Shown here one piece after another: positions 51,133-59,679 of a DNA stretch of 64,000 nt (positions are counted from its first letter, which is position 1; every line of letters starts with the position of its first letter). A program made the translations under genes and the position numbers. The notes under the pieces are model-generated. The model had not been told where the DNA came from, searched no databases, and saw only the letters and a list, made by a program, of their open reading frames with translations. The stretch lies in contig NZ_LT732540.1 of assembly GCF_900155635.1 (NCBI RefSeq), forward strand, positions 153,661 to 217,660, in the 5' to 3' direction. Source of the stretch: Olsenella urininfantis. GTDB taxonomy: Bacteria; Actinomycetota; Coriobacteriia; Coriobacteriales; Atopobiaceae.

Positions 51133-52137
51133 CTACAGCGTCGAGCCCAGCCAGCGCGTCTCGCAGCGCAGCGTCTGCTGATGGGCGGGGTGGCTCTTGT
51201 CGGCAAGCAGCTCGAGCAGCATGTCGCAGGCCACCTCCCCCTCCTCCCTGACGGGTTCTATGATGGTGCTGATGCCTGGTGTCGTGAGGCTTGCCCAGTC
51301 TGCGTTGTTGAGGCCGAGCAGGCCCACGCGCTCGGGCATCAGCTGCTTCATGGACCGCAGCGAGGAGAACACGCGGCCGAGGGCCCATTGGTGCGGGCAG
51401 AACACCAGCGTCCTCTTTGCCACGTTGAGGTTCTGCTCGAACCAATGCGCAAGCTCCGCCTCGCTGGGCCCCCCGTGCGCTATCTCGATGCCGCGGTGCG
51501 CGAGGCCCTGCTCTGCCAGCGCGTCAAGGAAGCCCTGCTGACGCTCCATGCGCGTTCTGCTGCTGGGCTCGCTGGAGACCAGGACGAAATCCTCGTAGCC
51601 GCGCTCCACGCAGCTTGAGATGCTGTCGTACACGCCATCGTAGAGGTTGGTCTTCACCCAGGTGCTCTCCAGGTCCATGAGGTTGAAGTCGAAGAACACC
51701 ACGGGCCTTCCCGCCTTCTCGATGCGGTTGCGTATGCCGCGGTAGCCGTTGGTGGGCTGTATGGCAAAGCCGTCTACGCCCAACGAGAGCATCTTCTCCA
51801 CGTAGCTGCGCTCCGTGATGGCGTCGAAGTGCGTGTCGCAGACCACGGTCTGGTAGCCCGCCTCGTGGGCGTGCGCCTCCACGCCGCTCACGAACTGTCC
51901 GGCCCACACGTTGCTGTTGTCCAGGATGAGGATGGCTATGACCCCGGAGTGGCCTCGGGCCAGGCCCTGGGCCTGGGCGTTGGGGACGTAGCCCGTGTCC
52001 TCGATCACCTTCTCTATGCGCTTGCGCGTGGCCGCCCCCATCTTCTCGAGCTTGCCGTTGAGGTAGTGGGAGACCGTTGCCGTGGAGGTGTCTGCCATCC
52101 GCGCCACGTCTGCAATGGTGAGGCGTCTGTCCTGCAT
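51133..52137 (-). CDS. LacI-family transcriptional regulator
   Basis: A 334-aa repressor. The N-terminal HTH is RLTIADVARMADTSTATVSH with the hinge helix MGAATRKRIEKVIEDTGYVP. The C-terminal periplasmic-binding-like sugar domain has VIAILILDNSNVWAGQFVSG and RPVVFFDFNLMDLE. AAGGAGG precedes the ATG. It is divergent from the PTS/aldolase genes across 235 bases that hold a perfect 16-bp palindrome. It is therefore the likely sugar-responsive repressor of those genes. Confidence 0.92.
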   Translation of the reverse strand: MQDRRLTIADVARMADTSTATVSHYLNGKLEKMGAATRKRIEKVIEDTGYVPNAQAQGLARGHSGVIAILILDNSNVWAGQFVSGVEAHAHEAGYQTVVCDTHFDAITERSYVEKMLSLGVDGFAIQPTNGYRGIRNRIEKAGRPVVFFDFNLMDLESTWVKTNLYDGVYDSISSCVERGYEDFVLVSSEPSSRTRMERQQGFLDALAEQGLAHRGIEIAHGGPSEAELAHWFEQNLNVAKRTLVFCPHQWALGRVFSSLRSMKQLMPERVGLLGLNNADWASLTTPGISTIIEPVREEGEVACDMLLELLADKSHPAHQQTLRCETRWLGSTL

Positions 52138-52184
52138 GTGGTTCCTCCTTGCGGGCGTGGCCTGGGGTGTTGGTTAAGCCCGCC

Positions 52185-52308
52185 TACCGAAATTACGAGA
52201 AAGACCTTGCCTTTTTGAAATGACTGTATAACAAGACGAATCTTGCTTTGTTAAGCCCTTAACATGCTAGCAGAAATAAGGTCTTGACCTGCGCATTTAC
52301 CGAAATTT
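52185..52308. promoter_or_regulatory. LacI-type operators in the divergent PTS promoter region
   Basis: TGTTAAGCCCTTAACA (52250-52265) is a perfect 16-bp palindrome of LacI-operator size. The word TACCGAAATT occurs in direct repeat at 52185-52194 and 52299-52308 and may be a second site type. TTGACC at 52285-52290 could be a -35 box for the PTS genes. Confidence 0.65.
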
Positions 52309-52372
52309 GATTGAGCTTTGCACTACGTGGATGAACAATGGGCCCAAGTTTAGGGCACGGAGAGGAGCGAGC

Positions 52373-52687
52373 ATGAGGCTGGTTGCGGTCTGCGCGTGCA
52401 CGGTGGGCATAGCCCACACCTACATGGCCCAAAAGGCCATCGAGGACGAATGCGCCAAGCGCGGGATAGACGTGAAGGTTGAGACCCAGGGCGGCCTGGG
52501 CATCGACAACGAGCTCGACGAGGACGAGGTCGCCGAGGCAGACTACGCGCTTCTCGCCGTTGACATCGGGATCGAGGGGGAGGACCGCTTCGAGGAGAAG
52601 GCAGACGAGGGCAGGCTCCTCCAGGTTGGTTCCGCAGACGTGATAAGTGACGCCGCAGGCGTCATCGACAGGCTCCTCGAGATGTAG
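52373..52687 (+). CDS. PTS fructose-type EIIB component
   Basis: A 104-aa phosphotransferase domain; ATG at 52373 follows GGAGAGGAG. The phosphorylated Cys lies in the N-terminal loop ACTVGIAHTYMAQKAIEDE, where Cys9 corresponds to the catalytic Cys of the usual CPTGIAHT. The next two residues are Thr-Val instead of Pro-Thr, a variant loop. The sequence continues AKRGIDVKVETQGGLG, standard for this family. It is 11 bases before the EIIC gene. No EIIA is encoded in the window, so phosphate must come from an EIIA elsewhere. Confidence 0.88.
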   Translation: MRLVAVCACTVGIAHTYMAQKAIEDECAKRGIDVKVETQGGLGIDNELDEDEVAEADYALLAVDIGIEGEDRFEEKADEGRLLQVGSADVISDAAGVIDRLLEM

Positions 52688-52698
52688 GGGGTTCTCCC

Positions 52699-53772
52699 AT
52701 GGCAGACTCAAAGAAGGCGGGCATCTTTGCCGAACCGGGCAAGGCGCTGCTCAAGGCGTTCAACACAGGCGTTTCCTACTTCATTCCCGTCGTGGTCGTC
52801 GGTGGCGTGTTCCTGGCGTTCTCCCTGGCCACGGGCAAGGCGGGGGATGGCGGCATGGAGGTCACCAACCCCTTCATGCAGAACCTGAACCTCATTGGCA
52901 TGGCCGGCATCAACATGATGATTCCGGTCCTCGCGGCATACATTGCCTACTCCCTGGGCGGCAAGCCTGCCCTGGCGCCGGGCTTCGTCCTGGGATACCT
53001 GGTCAACAACCCCGTTCCCGTGGGTGACACAAAGGTCTCCACGGGCTTCCTGGGCGCCATGATCATGGCCATCTGCGTGGGCTACTTCGTCAAGTGGATG
53101 AAGACCTGGAAGACCAACGACACCATTCGCACCATCATGCCCATCCTGATCATCCCGATCCTCACCTCGCTTGTCCTGGGACTCTTCTACATCTACGTGC
53201 TCGCATTCCCGCTGAGCGTCGTGATGGGCTGGCTCACCGACGTCCTGGGCAACCTGCAGGGCGGGTCTGCCGTCGTCCTGGGCATCGTCATCGGCCTCAT
53301 GACCGCCTTCGACATGGGTGGCCCCGTCAACAAGACCGCGTCCACCTTCACCATGGCGCTCATGACCTCCGCCGTGTATGGCCCCAACGGCATGTTCCGC
53401 GTGGCCGTTGCCGTGCCCCCCATCGCCTGTGGCATCGCCGCCCTCGTGGCCAGGAGCAAGTTCGATGACGCCGACCGCCAGATGGGCATCTCCGCCATCT
53501 TCATGGGCTGCATCGGCATCACCGAGGGTGCCATTCCCTTTGCGGTGAAGGATCTGGGTCGCACGCTTCCCGGCATCATGGTGGGCTCTGCGGTGGGCGC
53601 TGCCCTGGCGGCCATCCAGGGAATCGAGTGCTACGTCCCCCATGGTGGCTTCATCGTGGCGCTCGCCACCAACAACGTTGGCCTCTTCGCCCTGGACATC
53701 GTCGTGGGGGCGCTGGTGGGCGCGGCAATCCTGGTTGCCATGAAGCCCAAGCTGGAGAAGACCGAGAAGTAG
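52699..53772 (+). CDS. PTS fructose-type EIIC membrane component
   Basis: A 357-aa membrane permease with about nine hydrophobic spans. Family motifs: NTGVSYFIPVVVVGGVFLAF at the N-terminus, GLMTAFDMGGPVNKTASTF in the substrate loop, and CIGITEGAIPFAVKD. Length is normal for a free-standing EIIC. The sugar is unknown; the aldolase-type genes downstream suggest a ketose or polyol phosphate as product. A large hairpin follows 47 bases after the stop. Confidence 0.9.
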   Translation: MADSKKAGIFAEPGKALLKAFNTGVSYFIPVVVVGGVFLAFSLATGKAGDGGMEVTNPFMQNLNLIGMAGINMMIPVLAAYIAYSLGGKPALAPGFVLGYLVNNPVPVGDTKVSTGFLGAMIMAICVGYFVKWMKTWKTNDTIRTIMPILIIPILTSLVLGLFYIYVLAFPLSVVMGWLTDVLGNLQGGSAVVLGIVIGLMTAFDMGGPVNKTASTFTMALMTSAVYGPNGMFRVAVAVPPIACGIAALVARSKFDDADRQMGISAIFMGCIGITEGAIPFAVKDLGRTLPGIMVGSAVGAALAAIQGIECYVPHGGFIVALATNNVGLFALDIVVGALVGAAILVAMKPKLEKTEK

Positions 53773-53818
53773 CCTCCCCACATCATCTGCACCAAAACGG
53801 ACAACAAGACGTTTGGCA

Positions 53819-53859
53819 GGTGCCTCCGAAGCGCTGGCTTCCAAGGCTTCGGGGGCACC
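53819..53859 (+). repeat. Stable hairpin between PTS EIIC and the GatZ-like gene
   Basis: GGTGCCTCCGAAGC (53819-53832) pairs with GCTTCGGGGGCACC (53846-53859) with one G-T pair, over a 13-base loop. No T-tract follows. A role in mRNA processing or in lowering downstream expression is plausible. Confidence 0.6.
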
Positions 53860-53924
53860 GCCATATAGAAAGCCAGTGCGGCAGCCCCGACAAGGCTCTG
53901 GGGACGCACGGAAGGAAGGAACGT

Positions 53925-55202
53925 ATGGCAGACAAGCTCAGCATCAGGCGTGCCGTCCAGGGCATGCTCAAGCTTCAAGACTCGGGCGACCACGCGACCA
54001 TGATTGGCATAGGGCCCATGTCGCCGAACCTCCTGCAGGCGGCCTTCGAGCTGGCGCGCGACGAGGACTTCCCCCTCATGTTCATTGCGTCTCGCAACCA
54101 GGTTGACATGGACGAGCTTGGCGCGGGCTACGTGAACCATTGGAACCAGGAGCGCTTCGCGGCAGACATCAGGAAAGTCGCCGACGAGGTGGGCTACGAG
54201 GGGCCCTACTACCTCTGCCGCGACCACGGAGGCCCTTGGCAGCGCGACGAGGAGCGCCGTGCCCACCTGCCCGAGGAAGAGGCGATGGATATCGCTCGCA
54301 GGTCATTCGTGGCTGACATGGAGGCGGGCTTCGACCTGCTGATGGTGGACCCCACCAAGGATCCCTATCAGCTCGGCAAGGTCATCCCTCTGGACGTGGT
54401 GCTCAGGCGCACCGTTGACCTCATCTCCTATCTCGAGGGCTACCGCAAGGAGCATGGCCTGGGAGAGGTTGCCTATGAGGTGGGGACCGAGGAGACCAAC
54501 GGTGGCCTCACCACCACGGACAAGTACGAGGAGTTCATCTCGCAGCTCGCTCCCGAGCTGGAGAGGCGCGGGTGCCCCATGCCCACGTTCATCGTGGGGC
54601 AAACCGGCACGCTCACGCGCCTCACCGAGCAGGTGGGGCACTACAGCTACAAGAACGCCCGCGAGCTTGCGGACATGGCCAAGCGCTATGGCGTGGGCCT
54701 CAAGGAACACAACGCAGACTACCTCGACGACGTGACGCTGCTCGAGCACATCCCAGCCCACGTGACCGCCTCCAACGTCGCGCCTCAGTACGGCACCGAG
54801 GAGACGCGTGCCTACCTCAAGCTTTGCGACGTGGAGCGCCTGCTGGTGGATAACGGGCTTTGCGACGACCCGTCCAGCCTGCGCGAGACGCTTCTGGTGA
54901 AGGCCATCAAGACGGAGCGCTGGCGCAAGTGGATGACGGGGGAGGACGTCAACCTGCAGGTGGGCGACATCTTGGGCAACGAGGCTCTCTCCCTCAAGAT
55001 CTTGGACATCTCCGGCCACTACGTCTTCAACGATCCCGAGGTCAAGGCGGAGACGGAGAAGCTCTACCGCAACCTTTCCGCGCAAGGCATAGACGGCCAG
55101 CGCTTCGTGGTGGAGCACATAAAGAGGCCGCTGCGCCAATATGTCATGGGGCTTAACCTCAAGGGCGTCACCACGCGCATAGAGAGGGCGTTGGACGAGT
55201 AG
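53925..55202 (+). CDS. GatZ/KbaZ-like class II tagatose-bisphosphate aldolase family protein
   Basis: A 425-aa protein; ATG at 53925 follows GGAAGGAAGG. Motifs of the GatZ/KbaZ family: MFIASRNQVDMDELGAGYVN, YLCRDHGGPWQRDE and VAYEVGTEETNGGLTT, with FIVGQTGTLTRLTEQVG later. In E. coli GatZ and KbaZ are regarded as chaperone-like partners of the catalytic subunits GatY and KbaY. No GatY/KbaY homologue lies in the window, so this protein either acts with a distant partner or has activity of its own. It sits between PTS genes and a transaldolase, so a ketose-phosphate substrate is likely. Confidence 0.82.
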   Translation: MADKLSIRRAVQGMLKLQDSGDHATMIGIGPMSPNLLQAAFELARDEDFPLMFIASRNQVDMDELGAGYVNHWNQERFAADIRKVADEVGYEGPYYLCRDHGGPWQRDEERRAHLPEEEAMDIARRSFVADMEAGFDLLMVDPTKDPYQLGKVIPLDVVLRRTVDLISYLEGYRKEHGLGEVAYEVGTEETNGGLTTTDKYEEFISQLAPELERRGCPMPTFIVGQTGTLTRLTEQVGHYSYKNARELADMAKRYGVGLKEHNADYLDDVTLLEHIPAHVTASNVAPQYGTEETRAYLKLCDVERLLVDNGLCDDPSSLRETLLVKAIKTERWRKWMTGEDVNLQVGDILGNEALSLKILDISGHYVFNDPEVKAETEKLYRNLSAQGIDGQRFVVEHIKRPLRQYVMGLNLKGVTTRIERALDE

Positions 55203-55271
55203 ACTGTAGGCGTGAGCCATCGGCTCATGCCGGCACCGTTTTCCATGGGACGTGAGGAGATAGGAGCGCGC

Positions 55272-55958
55272 ATGAAGTTCTTCATTGACACTGCCAACCT
55301 CGACGAGATCAAGCAGGCATCCGAGTGGGGCATCCTCTCGGGCGTCACCACCAACCCGAGCCTGTATGCCAAGATCGGCGGCAAGCTGGCCGACTTCGAG
55401 GATCACATGGTCAAGATCTGCCACATCGTGGGTGAGGACGTCCCCGTCTCTGCGGAGTCAACTGCCACCACCACCGAGGAGATGGTCGCCGAGGGAGAGC
55501 GCCTGGCTGCGCTGGCCCCCAACATCGTGGTGAAGCTTCCCGTCTGCGAGGCGTCGCTTCCCGCGACCCACGCCCTTGCCCAGAAGGGCATTCGCGTCAA
55601 CATGACGCTGGTGTTCTCTGCCCCCCAGGCCCTGCTGGCCGCTCGTGCCGGCGCCCGCTACATCTCTCCCTTCGTCGGTCGCTTCGATGACATCGGGGAT
55701 GACGGCCTGACCCAGCTCGAGACCGTTGTGAACGCCGTCAAGAACTTTGACTACGGCTACTGGGAGCAGGAGGGCGGCCCTGAGATCATCACCGCCTCCG
55801 TGCGCACCCCCAACCACGTGACGCAGGCAGCCCTCATGGGCGCTGACATCGCCACCGTGCCCTTCGCCGCACTCAAGAAGTGCGTGCATCACCCCCTGAC
55901 CGACCGTGGCCTGGAGCTCTTCGAGGCCGACTGGGAGAAGGTCAAGGCTCAGGCGTAA
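55272..55958 (+). CDS. Transaldolase (TalC type)
   Basis: A 228-aa class I aldolase-fold enzyme; ATG at 55272 follows AGGAGATAGGAG. The Schiff-base Lys is Lys88 in VVKLPVC. ISPFVGRFDDIGDDG places Phe134 where FSA has Tyr, as in true transaldolases, in contrast to the paralogue at 28589. It transfers dihydroxyacetone between sugar phosphates (sedoheptulose 7-phosphate and glyceraldehyde 3-phosphate). It is the last gene of the PTS/GatZ-like unit, closed by a strong terminator. It would link the imported sugar to the pentose phosphate pathway. Confidence 0.88.
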   Translation: MKFFIDTANLDEIKQASEWGILSGVTTNPSLYAKIGGKLADFEDHMVKICHIVGEDVPVSAESTATTTEEMVAEGERLAALAPNIVVKLPVCEASLPATHALAQKGIRVNMTLVFSAPQALLAARAGARYISPFVGRFDDIGDDGLTQLETVVNAVKNFDYGYWEQEGGPEIITASVRTPNHVTQAALMGADIATVPFAALKKCVHHPLTDRGLELFEADWEKVKAQA

Positions 55959-55981
55959 GATTGCCGCTTCTTTTCTGGCGA

Positions 55982-56018
55982 AAGGCGGCCCGCACCGATG
56001 GTGCGGGCCGCCTTATTC
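55982..56018 (+). terminator. Terminator of the PTS/transaldolase operon
   Basis: A 15-bp perfect stem (55982-55996 with 56000-56014) with a 3-base loop, GGCGGCCCGCACC at its core, followed by TTATTCATT. It lies 23 bases after the stop. Confidence 0.9.
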
Positions 56019-56049
56019 ATTGCTGGGGGATGCCGTTCTGCCGCTGCGT

Positions 56050-56122
56050 GCAATACCGTAGTTCTAGTACCACTTTTGTGCCCTTGGACGGGTGAAAAGC
56101 GGTACTAGAACTACGGTATTGC
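56050..56122. repeat. 73-bp palindromic repeat element, copy 2
   Basis: Arms 56050-56077 and 56095-56122 are complementary at 27 of 28 positions (GCAATACCGTAGTTCTAGTA at the left end), around a 17-base centre. The core ATACCGTAGTTYTAGTACC matches the copy at 38707-38778. It lies between convergent genes and is non-coding. Confidence 0.85.
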
Positions 56123-56188
56123 GATATTGGCGCTTCCGCCATGCCTTCCTTATGCAAAGGTGACCGATGGGCCAGCCGTGCAGTCGCC

Positions 56189-57367
56189 CTAGTGGTGGAA
56201 CAGCCTCATGCCGGTGAACGCCATGGCGATGCCGTACTTGTCGGCAGTGTCGATAACGTTGTCATCGCGGATCGATCCACCTGGCTCGACGATGTAGCTC
56301 ACACCGGACTTGTGCGCACGCTCCACGTTGTCGCCAAAGGGGAAGAAGGCGTCAGACCCCAGCGTCACGCCGGTCTGGGTGGCGACCCACACCGCCTTCT
56401 CCTCGCGGGTGAGCACCTCCGGCCTTACGGCGAACCACTTCTGCCACTCTCCCTCGGCCAGCACGTCATCGTGCTCGTCCGAGATGTACACGTCGATGGC
56501 GTTGTCACGGTTGGCGCGACGGATGCCATCGACGAACCGCAGCGCCAGCACCTTGGGATGCTGACGCAGGAACCAGGTGTCTGCCTTGCCGCCGGCAAGC
56601 CTGGTGCAGTGAACGCGGCTCTGCTGGCCGGCACCCACGCCAATGGTCTGCCCGTCCTTCACGTAGCAGACCGAGTTCGACTGCGTGTACTTGAGCGTGA
56701 TGAGTGCCACCAGCATGTCAAGCTGCGCCTCGTCGGGAATCACGCGGTTCTTGGTGACCACGTTGGCAAGCAGCGCGCGATCGATCGCGAGGTCGTTGCG
56801 CCCCTGCTCGAAGCTCACGCCGAACACGTCCTTGCGCTCGAGCCTTGCGGGCTCGTAGCCGGGGTCTACCTGAACCACGTTGTAGCGACCGCCCTTCTTG
56901 GCGGAGAGGATCTGGAGCGCCTCCTCGGTGTAGCCGGGGGCGATGATGCCGTCTGACACCTCGCGCCTGACGTAGCGCGCCACGTCCGCGTCGCAGACGT
57001 CCGAGAGCGCCGCCCAGTCTCCGTAGGAGCTCATGCGGTCGGCACCGCGCGCGCGGATGTAGGCGCAGGCGATGGGGGAGAGCTCCCCCTCCCCCTCGGC
57101 GAAGTAGATCCGTCGGTCCGTCTCGGAGAGAGGTCGTCCGACGGCGGCCCCCGCAGGCGAGACGTGCTTGAACGAGGCCGCGGCAGGCAGGCCGCAGGCC
57201 TCGCGCAGCTCGCGCACCAGCTGCCAGGAGTTGAGGGCGTCCAGGAAGTTGATGTAGCCGGGGTTTCCCGCCAGCACCTTGACGGGAAGCTCCGAGCCAT
57301 CGGCCATGTAGATGCGTGAGGGCCTCTGGTTGGGGTTGCAGCCGTACTTGAGGGCAAGCTCGTTCAT
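56189..57367 (-). CDS. Stand-alone AICAR formyltransferase (PurH C-terminal-type)
   Basis: A 392-aa enzyme that formylates AICAR with 10-formyltetrahydrofolate in the ninth step of purine synthesis. It carries the AICARFT signature (ALKYGCNPNQRPSRIYM, AASFKHVSPAGAAVGRP, YTQSNSVCYVKDGQTIGVG, RVHCTRLAGGKADTWFLRQH) and ends TGMRLFHH. The N-terminal IMP cyclohydrolase domain of bifunctional PurH is absent; that activity is encoded by the next gene upstream on the same strand. GGAGAG precedes the start. Its length fits the transformylase domain alone. Confidence 0.93.
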   Translation of the reverse strand: MNELALKYGCNPNQRPSRIYMADGSELPVKVLAGNPGYINFLDALNSWQLVRELREACGLPAAASFKHVSPAGAAVGRPLSETDRRIYFAEGEGELSPIACAYIRARGADRMSSYGDWAALSDVCDADVARYVRREVSDGIIAPGYTEEALQILSAKKGGRYNVVQVDPGYEPARLERKDVFGVSFEQGRNDLAIDRALLANVVTKNRVIPDEAQLDMLVALITLKYTQSNSVCYVKDGQTIGVGAGQQSRVHCTRLAGGKADTWFLRQHPKVLALRFVDGIRRANRDNAIDVYISDEHDDVLAEGEWQKWFAVRPEVLTREEKAVWVATQTGVTLGSDAFFPFGDNVERAHKSGVSYIVEPGGSIRDDNVIDTADKYGIAMAFTGMRLFHH

Positions 57368-57411
57368 GGTTCTCTCCTTTCGGCGGAGGTGTCGGAAATG
57401 CTTGGGTGCGG

Positions 57412-58050
57412 CTAGTCGCCGAGGTTCTTGTTGAAGAGGCGCACGCCTCCCGCAACGTTTGCGTAGAGGGAGACCCTGTTCTCCTCGTTGAGGGAGGCCC
57501 AGAGCCCGTCAGGGCTGGGGAGGGAGACCTCCACGGGCTCGCCGGCAAAGCTGGGCAGGGGATCGCCGTTTCCCTGGTAGGTGCTGATGAAGTAGCCCAC
57601 GCCCTCGGCCGCGCCCTCGTAGCAGAAGAACTGCCTCAGGCAGCCGCCGGTAGTTGCCTGGCGCTTGAGGACGGACATCTCGAAGCTGCCGTCCTCGCGC
57701 ACGATGGCAGAGATGCGCGGGGTGTAGTTTGGCTCGTCCGGCTCGAACTCGCGCGCCATGCAGCCCTCGCGGAAGTCGCCCCTCTCGACGATGGTGTCTG
57801 TCTGGTCGCCGTTGGTGACCACGAGGGACGCGCCCATCTGGCGCACGGGGTGGTAGATGATGAGGCTGGGGTCTTCGAGCAGGGCAGGGTCGTGCGCCTC
57901 GGTCCGGATTCCGTCCTCGGTTGCCACGAAGACGCGGTTTCTGCTGTTGGAGCTACGGCCCATGATCCAGTAGTACACGCAGTCCCTGCCCACGACAATG
58001 CCGCGGCCGGGGTAGGGGTTGCCCCTCAGGAGCTCAGTCAGACTCTGCAT
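57412..58050 (-). CDS. PurO-like IMP cyclohydrolase
   Basis: A 212-aa protein; ATG at 58050 follows GAGAGGAA. The sequence MQSLTELLRGNPYPGRGIVV, NRVFVATEDGIRTEAHDP, and DEPNYTPRISAIVREDG belong to the IMP_cyclohyd family named after archaeal PurO. It closes the purine ring of FAICAR to give IMP. It lies 44 bases upstream of the AICAR formyltransferase gene and is co-directional, so the two final steps are on separate chains in one operon. This split arrangement is known in archaea and some anaerobic bacteria. Confidence 0.85.
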   Translation of the reverse strand: MQSLTELLRGNPYPGRGIVVGRDCVYYWIMGRSSNSRNRVFVATEDGIRTEAHDPALLEDPSLIIYHPVRQMGASLVVTNGDQTDTIVERGDFREGCMAREFEPDEPNYTPRISAIVREDGSFEMSVLKRQATTGGCLRQFFCYEGAAEGVGYFISTYQGNGDPLPSFAGEPVEVSLPSPDGLWASLNEENRVSLYANVAGGVRLFNKNLGD

Positions 58051-58408
58051 CGCGCGTTCCTCTCGCACTCCGCCGTCCCGAACGACCAGCTGCCCTGCCC
58101 GAAACACAAGGGCAAGCCAGCCTCACGAGGAGGACGGCTTGCCCAGACGGTCGGCTCTATGGCTTTGCGCGCCGCTCCACCGTGGTCGGCCCACGACTAT
58201 CCGTCAGTAACGGCGCGTATCTCTTTTCTAGACTGTAGCATGAGCCTCTCGCCCAGGCCTTCTCGCGAGACCGCCGGGTGGGCTCTTCACGCAGATACGA
58301 CAACGCCGCATGATTTTGTTGGCCATCGAGCCTGCGAACGGGTAGCCTACGCCTTGTAGAGAAAGGCGTGACTAACTTTCTAGCACGCAGGCCAACAGAG
58401 GAGGCAGC
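58051..58408. other. 358-base divergent spacer with a leader hairpin
   Basis: It separates the IMP cyclohydrolase (minus) from the CobW gene (plus). GGGCAAGCC (58110-58118) and GGCTTGCCC (58136-58144) form a hairpin about 60 bases before the cyclohydrolase start, where a 5' leader would lie. ACGCCTT/AAGGCGT (about 58351-58371) is a small hairpin on the CobW side, next to CTAACTTTCTAG. I recognise no riboswitch class and no gene here. Confidence 0.45.
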
Positions 58409-59593
58409 ATGCCCGAAGCCCGGAACAGCAGCTGGCGGCCCCGTAAGCGCCAGGAGGGCGAGCCCGTCAAGATCGTCCTTCTCACCGGATACCTTGGCGC
58501 AGGCAAGACGACCCTGCTCAACCACATCCTCTCGAACGACGAGGGCATCCGCGCAGCCGTCATCGTCAACGACATCGGCGAGGTCAACGTGGATGCGAGC
58601 CTGGTCAAGGACGGGGGCCTCTCCCAGACGGATGACCTCGTCCCCCTGACCAACGGCTGCATCTGCTGCACCCTCTCGGAGGACCTTGCCAGGCAGCTTG
58701 GGTCGATCGCCGATTCCGGTGATTTCGACTACATCATCATCGAGGCGTCGGGCATCTGCGAGCCCATCCCCATCGCCTACACCATCTCGGCCTTCTGCGA
58801 CCAGAGCAGGACCGCGGGCAAGCCATCGCTTTCGCTGGACAACATCGTTGCCGTGGTGGACTGCAGGCGCATGCTGGACGAGTTCGATGGCGGCCGCAGC
58901 CTGCTTGCCAAGGACCTCGACGAGGACGACATCGAGAGCCTCCTCATCCAGCAGATCGAGTTCTGCTCGACGCTGGTCCTCAACAAGTGCGACCTGGTGA
59001 CGCCCCCAGAGATCGCGGAGGTCAGGGCCCTGGTGCGCGGCCTGCAGAGGGACGCCGTGGTGGTAGAGGCCGAGAACGGCAACGTGGACATGGCCGAGCT
59101 GCTTGACACGGGGCGCTTCGACTTCGACGCGGCCTACAACTCCGCCGCCTGGATCGACGCCATGGAGCACCCAGAGGAGCACGAGGACCCCGAGGTGCTG
59201 GAGTACGACATCGCCACCTTCGTCTACAAGAGGCGCAAGCCCTTCGACGTGGACAGGTTCTCCAGCTTCGTGGCCACCTGGCCCGATAGCGTCATCCGCA
59301 CCAAGGGCATGCTCTGGGCCGACCAGGACCCCGACATGTGCTACCTCTTCGAGCAGGCAGGCAGCCAGGCGCGCCTGGTGGAGAACGGCCTCTTCGCGGC
59401 ATCTGCCCCCGAGGACGAGCTGAGGCGCCTCTTGCGGGAGAGCCCCGAGCTCCTGGACGATTGGGACCCCGTCCTTGGCGACCGCATGACCAAGCTCTGC
59501 GTCATTGGCCGCCACATGGACAGAGAGGCGCTCGAGCGGGGTCTGGACGCCTGCCTGGTCGAGTGGGACGGGCCCGATTCGGAGTTCGAGTAG
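58409..59593 (+). CDS. CobW/COG0523 family metal-chaperone GTPase
   Basis: A 394-aa G3E GTPase. The P-loop is GYLGAGKTT at about 27-35. The metal motif CxCC is GCICC at 83-87 (Cys84, Cys86, Cys87), and the guanine-specificity motif NKCD is in VLNKCDLVTP. The C-terminal CobW_C domain (about 260-394) is present. Members deliver zinc or cobalt or serve metal enzymes; no zinc-uptake or Zur-type site is apparent upstream, so the metal is undetermined. AGGAGG precedes the ATG. Confidence 0.88.
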   Translation: MPEARNSSWRPRKRQEGEPVKIVLLTGYLGAGKTTLLNHILSNDEGIRAAVIVNDIGEVNVDASLVKDGGLSQTDDLVPLTNGCICCTLSEDLARQLGSIADSGDFDYIIIEASGICEPIPIAYTISAFCDQSRTAGKPSLSLDNIVAVVDCRRMLDEFDGGRSLLAKDLDEDDIESLLIQQIEFCSTLVLNKCDLVTPPEIAEVRALVRGLQRDAVVVEAENGNVDMAELLDTGRFDFDAAYNSAAWIDAMEHPEEHEDPEVLEYDIATFVYKRRKPFDVDRFSSFVATWPDSVIRTKGMLWADQDPDMCYLFEQAGSQARLVENGLFAASAPEDELRRLLRESPELLDDWDPVLGDRMTKLCVIGRHMDREALERGLDACLVEWDGPDSEFE

Positions 59594-59679
59594 ACCAGGG
59601 CGCGCCGCTCTCGCCTATACTTGGTGCCCGCGGACCGTGCGCCCGCCAGAAAGCTGCCGAACCTCTCGAAGGGACTCTC

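Noticed and set aside
58051..58408. Purine or cobalamin riboswitch in the spacer before the purine and CobW genes
   Set aside because: Hairpins are present but none of the conserved core sequences of these riboswitch classes could be recognised.
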